This document shows positions 58,510 through 64,000 of a DNA stretch of 64,000 nt, piece by piece. Each line of letters begins with the position of its first letter. The first letter of the stretch is position 1. The position numbers were made by a program, and so were the translations under genes. Origin of the DNA: Diadophis punctatus similis. Lineage: Eukaryota; Chordata; Lepidosauria; Squamata; Dipsadidae. The stretch is from the NCBI GenBank assembly GCA_023053685.1, contig JALIGW010000022.1, forward strand, positions 2,301,001 through 2,365,000, written 5' to 3'. The notes under the pieces are model-generated. The model saw nothing but the letters and a program-made list of their open reading frames with translations, was not told the DNA's origin and made no database searches.

Positions 58510-59160
58510 CAATTCTCGAATACAGCTCGTCTGCCTGGAATCCACACTGTATATCAGACATTAATAAAATTGAACGAGTGCAGAGGTATTTCATGAGAAG
58601 AATACTCCACTCCTCTTCTTGCAAAAGAATACCTTATGCCACCAGGCTTGACATTTTGGGCCTGGACAACCTAGAACTACGCCGCCTATTGTCTGACCTA
58701 AGCTTAGTACACAAAATTGTCTGCTACAACGTCCTACCTGTCAACATCTATTTCAGCTTCAACCGCAATAATACATGGGCAAACAAGAGATATAAACTCA
58801 TAGTAAAGCGCTCCAAACTTGATTGCAGAAAATACGACTTCAGCAACAGAGTGGTCAATGCCTGGAATGCTCTACCTGACTCCATTGTTACATCCTCAAA
58901 CCCTCACAGCTTCAACCTCAAACTGTCTACCGTGGACCTCACCCCATTCCTTAGAGGCGGCCATAAGCGCACCAGCGTGCCTACCGTCCCTGTCCTACTG
59001 TTCCCTTTATTCGTACTCATTTCTTATTCTTATACTTATCCCTGTTTATGCTTATATGTTTATATGTTATGTTTATACTTATACTTATTTTCTCATACAT
59101 GCTTGAGAAATGAATGAATGAATGAATGAATGAATAAACAAACAAACAAACAAATAAATA
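58510..59160 (+). mobile_element. 5'-truncated CR1/L3-type LINE with (AATG)n tail
   Basis: A 179-codon open frame (58578-59117) contains RRILHSSSCKRIPYATRLDI, LGLDNLELRRLLSDL and RVVNAWNALPDSIV, the C-terminal tail common to CR1/L3-type ORF2 proteins. It ends in gaatgaatgaatg and aaacaaac repeats. No catalytic RT motif remains. Confidence 0.8.
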
Positions 59161-59304
59161 ATCAATCCTCCGTGGCCCTCAATGGCTCACCAGTTTATTT
59201 TAGTGGGCTGCAGTGGCCCAGGCAAGACAGACGCATATTCATGTACTGGCACAACTTATGAAGGAATCCATAATAGTTTTTCTTCTTCTTCTTCTTCCTT
59301 ATAG

Positions 59305-59373
59305 TCAATCGGAAAAAAGATAATACCTATCATCAAGAGAGCTAAGGGTGGCAAAGGATTGTCTAAACTGATG
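59305..59373 (+). CDS. Micro-exon G3 (23 codons, strongly basic)
   Basis: Begins SIGKKIIPIIKRAKGG and ends KGLSKLM, with donor gtaagtaga. Net charge is about +7 and no acidic residue. The best conserved class across the three units. Confidence 0.93.
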
Positions 59374-60413
59374 GTAAGTAGATACACACTTAATTTGTCT
59401 CGTTTCTTTTATGTTTTCAAAGTTGACTTTCTTTTGACAGAAGCCCTGTTGTGACTAAATCCCCACCCCCACCCCAAGGATTTACAGGCATTTCAGGAAC
59501 AATTCCAGCAGGAAATTAAAACTCTTGGGAATATTTAAAGGAGAGCATCATGATGACTATTACCAGAATTTGAGAGGTTATAGCTTCACAGGTCTTAGAA
59601 GAAAGACTTAAAAGGTCAGGAAACTCCATAAATATTTATACTTTTCCTGAAGATATCTGCCCATTCCACCTGATTGGATAAAGTAGGTGTGCTTTAATGT
59701 CCCTTCCCATAAAGATTGCCATCTAGGTTTTTCACATGAGTGAACTTCAACTCCCAGAATTCCCCAGCTTGTATGCTGACTATGGAATTCTGGGTGTTGG
59801 AGATCACACTTCCCTAAAGTTGCCAGGTTTGAGAAAAACTGATGTAATGGGATGCAGAATTCCATTTCCATTGTAACTCCTGCCTGCTGGGTCACTTTTC
59901 CTCCTGGGATCCAGCAGGTCCCTGGAATCCACTTTTTAAACCTTCCGGAAGGCTGTGGGAGAAGGTGAGGTTGGAGCCTGAATATGGTGGCAAGGTCTGG
60001 GCTGGAGAATGGTGGTGGCACCAGATTCCTCTTGCTTTTCTTGGTTTTACAGTGTTTTGATTTTGTACCACAGCTGTGAACCACCCAGAGTTGTCTGCTT
60101 TAAGATGGGTGGCCATATCAGTTAAAGTAATTAATTAAGACACATATATTTTTAAAAACCCAGCTCTTTACAAGAATTGTTTGCGTTCATGAGCAACCCT
60201 TTGTGTCTGTTTGTCGATGTTGCCTATTCCTTTTGGTTGGAATGGCTTTATCTACTCTGCTCAAACCATCCCATTGACATTAATACCCTCTGTGGTACTC
60301 ATGGACCCGTTCTTGATTTGAACAAACTAGTGGCCCGGCCTGATGCTCACAAATCCTCACAGGATACTCTGCCCTATCATGATTTTAAAGATATCCTTTT
60401 GTTTCCACTTTAG

Positions 60414-60446
60414 ATTATGTTTATGGTTGATGGAAATGTAAAAGGG
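60414..60446 (+). CDS. Micro-exon H3 (11 codons)
   Basis: Encodes IMFMVDGNVKG, with donor gtaagtagc. Frame and splice sites are kept although nearly all residues differ from H1 and H2. Confidence 0.88.
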
Positions 60447-60776
60447 GTAAGTAGCTGGAAACAGAAAGCATGAAAAGGCATCTAAGAGTGATTCTTGCCT
60501 CGTTCATTAGAGGATCACAGAGACAGAAGGGAAAATCTAATCAGCATTCAGGTTCTTGGTGTAGCAAAACTGTGCACCTCACTTTTTAACACCATGTCGT
60601 TTGCCCTGTGAATATCTCCAGGCTCATAATTTCTTCTTCATTTCCTTCAAGAGAATTCCACTATTTCCATAGCATGTTTAGATGAAGACACACATTACGA
60701 TGAGCAGGGTGTGGCACTAGAAGACCTCTATGGTCCTTTCCAACCCACTTTTTCTGTGTTCTGTGTTCAGAATGGC

Positions 60777-61270
60777 TGTTGTGGTCCACCAGCGGCCAGC
60801 AGAGCTGGCAGCAGATTCGGACAGTGAGGAGGTTGGGGAGGAACCTGGGCCAGTCCTAGAGTCTGGGGAAGGCTCTGACAAGTGCTCTGCGTTGGAGGCA
60901 GAGATGGGGCCATGCCTTCCTTCCTCTGCCATGTTGGGGGGGGGATTAATCATTAGCAGAGGCCCTCTCAAGAGGTCTTTATTAATAATGAATCAGAGTC
61001 CGAGGCTTGGCCTTCCTCTAGGTTCCAGTTTATTAACAGAGTCATGTTAGCACGATCTGTAGAAAACCCGAATCTAAATTCCCTTAGGTTTCTCCACCCA
61101 GTTTAAAGTTCATCCCCTGTCCCCCACCCACAAGTTCATCACATGGACCACTCTGGTTCTGTCAACGTCCACGATCCTCCCATCGACTTCCGGGCAGGTG
61201 CTGAACAAAGGATGACCTTGAATATCTGGAAGGAATTTGTTGTGGCTAGTATTCTTCCCCCTCATACAAC
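60777..61270 (+). repeat. LTR family C-like fragment and dispersed repeat
   Basis: Starts 'tgttgtggtcc' and shares 'ctggcagcagattcggacagtgaggagg' with the inverse of 35306-36022. From about 60905 it shares 'ccttccttc-ctgccatgttggggg' with 38075 and 30790. Borders are unclear. Confidence 0.5.
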
Positions 61271-61564
61271 CATCCCTCCCAAATTCCCACAGTACTAATG
61301 CATTCTACATTCTAGCTTGTGGCAGGCCAAAGTCTCCAACTCAAATGATGGCTTCGGCCTGACAAGGTGATCCTCTCTCTCATTTCTCTCCTGTGTGTGT
61401 GCGCGCCCAAGCGGGATACCCTCCTGTGCTGGGATAACGGTGGTGGTGGGGATGGCAACTCCTCCTCCTCCTTCTGCCGCCATTGCGCAGTGAGGTGAGT
61501 AGTGGGCCACACTGCACAGAGCAGGAGAGCCCGGGCTGTGCAGGGGGCAGCCCAGGCTGCACAA

Positions 61565-62336
61565 TGTCTTTTGCAGGCAACTTAGTGCCAGCCACGGTCC
61601 CCTTCGTGTCGGCTCAGGAAGGAGGGGAACGGGCAGGAGCAGCTGCTGCCGCTGGAGGCAGGGAGGGAAGAGCTCCAGCTCCCCGCCGGAGCTCTTCCCT
61701 CCTTGTATCCAGCAGCAGAACTGCTCCTGCCCGTTCCCCTTCTTCCTGAGCTGACATGAAGGGGACCGTGGCTGGCCCTGAGCTGCCCGCAAAGGATACG
61801 GAATCACAAAAAGCAGCCTGTCATGGGCAGTGCAGAGAAAATGCTAGGAGCACTGCAGCTTGCGCCTTCTCAGGGCAGAGAGCATGTTGCATGACAGGGT
61901 GGGCAGGGAGACATAGAGGAACAATCCACATCACTAAAAAAAATCCACATCACTAAAAAAAAGCCATAAGGGGTGGGAGAGATGCACGTCTCCCAGCGGG
62001 GCGCAATTTGGGGGTGCAGATGGGGCGGGAGGGCCGCGAAACACGCATCTTACTGGAGACTGGCAGCTCCGGGTCATCTCTCAGCCATTGTGTGCAGGGA
62101 AAAACTTTGCACAGTAAAGTCTTTACTGTGAGTGCTACAAACCCAGCTTCTGTGCATATGCAGAAGAAAAAAACCACAGCTTCTGCATGTGCGCAGAAGC
62201 AAAAAACAAGATGGCGACGCCTATGGCCAGTTTGGGGGCCTGTCCAGCTGCCCTTCGCTGCCAGTTCGGTGAGCAGGGGGAAATTCCTGCTATCGGTTCT
62301 ATAGAACCGGTCCGAACCAGCAGGAACCCACCTCTG
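61565..62336. repeat. GC-rich region with long hairpin and family-1 MITE end
   Basis: An inverted repeat of about 110-bp arms (about 61565-61676 and 61688-61800) around an 11-bp loop. It is followed to 62336 by family-1 sequence ending 'accggtccgaaccagcaggaacccacctctg'. The same order as in 33650-35167. Confidence 0.65.
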
Positions 62337-63102
62337 AATGATGGTGAACCTTTTGCTGTTGGCCTCTCCACAATTTGGAAAATGCCTATCTTGACTCTGT
62401 TGGGTGTCATCATCTCCCCTGAATACGAGAGAAATGATTCTCTCTCTGCTCCTTCCATCTGGGCCACCCTGAACAGTGGCAATCTGAAAATGAAAGAGAT
62501 AGATAGAGAAAGAAAGAAAGGGGGGGGGGTCGGAGAGAGAGACGATTAGGGTCAAGATTAAAATACTATTCTCTCCTATATCTTATAATGTATTTAAAAA
62601 TATTATTTATATTTTAATTAAAAATCTACAATACAAGGTAATAAATGAAAAAAAGAAAAGAAAAATAGTATAGAAATTGCATGACTAAATAAATACATTA
62701 ATTAAAAAAGAAGTGGAAAAAACCCCAAAACATCGCAGAACACTGTTAATTCAGATTTGGTTTTTTAGCTTTAGCCCTTTCTGTTTTGATAAGAAATGTG
62801 TGTTTCCTAATTAAAGGGAAACAGTAATTCATGTATATGGTATGTAAGTTGGCAGTGATAACATGGGTAGAGTAGGAAGATCCTGGTGTCCTGAATCCTC
62901 AGGTTTCTTTATGCGTATTGTGGTTGTGTGAGTGTGGAAGAATATTGAAAAGAGAAAGGAAAGATAAAAAGGACTCCGAACGTTTATTAATTCATGTTTG
63001 GGTTTTTTGGCCCTGTCACTCCCTCTTCTAGTAAGAAATATGTGTTTCCTACATGGAGAATGCAGCCAGTTATATGCGTGTTATCTACTGATGGAACAGT
63101 TG

Positions 63103-63161
63103 GAGAAGTCATATATGTTATCATGTGAATATCAGACTGATACCCTTTATTTTCTTTATAG
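63103..63161 (+). promoter_or_regulatory. Conserved pre-exon intron block (representative copy, I4)
   Basis: 'gttggagaagtcatatatg...atcatgtga...gactgatacccttt...' up to the AG. Related blocks precede I1, I3, J1, J3, J4, E2, E3, B1-B3 and F1-F3. The invariant 'ctgatac' about 30 bp before the AG fits a branch-point consensus. Confidence 0.6.
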
Positions 63162-63194
63162 GAAAATGGCAGTGAAATGATGAAAAAAGTTATG
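63162..63194 (+). CDS. Micro-exon I4 (11 codons)
   Basis: Encodes ENGSEMMKKVM, with donor gtaagtaat. Starts another 11-exon unit after H3, proving that the I-to-H order repeats within copy 2. Contains an N-G-S sequon. Confidence 0.92.
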
Positions 63195-63909
63195 GTAAGT
63201 AATTCATTGTTTATCTTGGGCTCTTTTATGAACTCAAAATCTTTCTCAGGGTTATTTTGTTAGCTACTTAGTGTTATGGAGCTCATGGAACGCACATATC
63301 CTGGCTGCTAATTCATTTCTGTGGTTTGCATAATACAATAAATGCTAAAATGAGGAAATAACCTGTTCTCACCCAACTCAGTAAAGCACAAAATAATGTA
63401 TAAAAATCTAACTCGGATTACTACAGACCAAATTTGGGGTGCTGTGCCAGTGCAGCTGTTAGGGTTTTTATTGATGTGGTTAGATAACTACGGTAGCATG
63501 AATCTAGGTTCACATATGAAATGAAGATATAGTGGATAATCCAGAACAGCTATAGCCTCAAGAGATATGCATATTAAAGCAGCAGTCCCCAACCTTTGTG
63601 ACTTGGTGGCCCAGCTGGACGGGGGGAGAGATGGCAACTGGGCTGCAGGCCGGAATGCATGTACGCGAGGGCCTGCCAGTCTGCTGCTCATGGAAGTTGA
63701 GCTGCGCACATGCAATTCTGAATAGGCCATAGCCCAGTAGTGGGCTGCAGCCCAAGGGTTGGGAATTCCTGTATTAAAGGACTGACCCGTTCCTATCTGA
63801 AGGAGGACGGAATTCATTTTTATTATATTTGAAATAGCAGACATAACATGGTTGGAGAAGATATGTTGTCATGTGAGAATAGAGTTGATACCCTTTGTTT
63901 CCACTGCAG

Positions 63910-63945
63910 AATGCAATTGGTGAGCAAGGTCAAGAACAAATAATG
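63910..63945 (+). CDS. Micro-exon J4 (12 codons)
   Basis: Encodes NAIGEQGQEQIM between tttccactgcag and gtaagtagt. The next exon (A4) would lie beyond the window. Confidence 0.92.
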
Positions 63946-64000
63946 GTAAGTAGTTCTTTGACCATATTCTCCCTTTTTCATGTTAAATATCTTCCTTGCA

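Larger units (their letters stand above)
46937..63945 (+). other. Micro-exon gene copy 2 (5' portion; continues off-window)
   Basis: A signal-peptide exon followed by 13 micro-exons in the order I3-J3-A3-B3-C3-D3-E3-A'3-F3-G3-H3-I4-J4: 17 + 179 codons, all phase 0. It reproduces the unit order of copy 1, and I4-J4 start a further unit. The predicted mature protein is small-residue and Lys/Glu-rich, with short amphipathic helices, only two cysteines per 156-residue unit, and N-x-S sequons in F3 and I4. Every exon is skippable without a frameshift, so splice isoforms could differ modularly. Family not recognised. Confidence 0.87.

Noticed and set aside
58578..59117. 179-codon open frame considered as a host gene exon
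   Set aside because: Matches the C-terminal tail of CR1/L3-type LINE proteins and ends in a LINE-type microsatellite tail.

Overview
The window is vertebrate nuclear DNA, almost certainly from a squamate reptile and probably a snake. The reasons are multi-exon genes with GT-AG introns, tRNA-derived SINEs of the squamate type, CR1/L3 and L1 LINE pieces with microsatellite tails, very many small hAT-like MITEs with 8-bp target-site duplications (TSDs), and long simple repeats. The species call is inference. Coding DNA is only a few percent of the window.

The main content is an array of 33 very short exons (33-72 bp), all on the + strand, in two blocks: 58-30138 (20 exons) and 47725-63945 (13 exons). 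Every exon is a multiple of 3 bp, is open in phase 0, starts after AG and is followed by a near-perfect donor, usually gtaagtag. The exons fall into 11 classes that recur in a fixed order, which I name I-J-A-B-C-D-E-A'-F-G-H (156 codons per unit). The second block is preceded at 46937-46987 by an exon encoding a clean signal peptide that also ends in phase 0. I read this as two tandem micro-exon genes for secreted, modular, mostly helical proteins. Copy 1 enters from the left and its last unit ends at H2 (30138). Copy 2 starts at 46937 and leaves the window to the right. I do not recognise the protein family. This is the best candidate for an undescribed system here.

Between the two lies a galectin-4-like gene. 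A full tandem-repeat galectin can be followed from 38659 to 44429: an N-terminal CRD, a linker exon and a C-terminal CRD with stop. Just upstream (30977-36947) is a duplicated N-terminal CRD that keeps its splice sites and frame but has lost sugar-binding residues. It is phase-compatible with the next copy, so a three-CRD galectin is possible.

The introns are packed with mobile DNA: a nearly intact L1 (23687-29524, one frameshift in ORF2) inserted inside a MITE; an internally deleted L1 with an 18-bp TSD (5488-8774); solo LTRs of three families with perfect or near-perfect 4-5 bp TSDs; a copia-like remnant; and nested SINE/LTR/MITE insertions. Insertions shared between units date the duplications, and unshared ones came later. 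Conserved intron blocks upstream of exons show that the micro-exons arose by repeated duplication of exon plus flanking intron.
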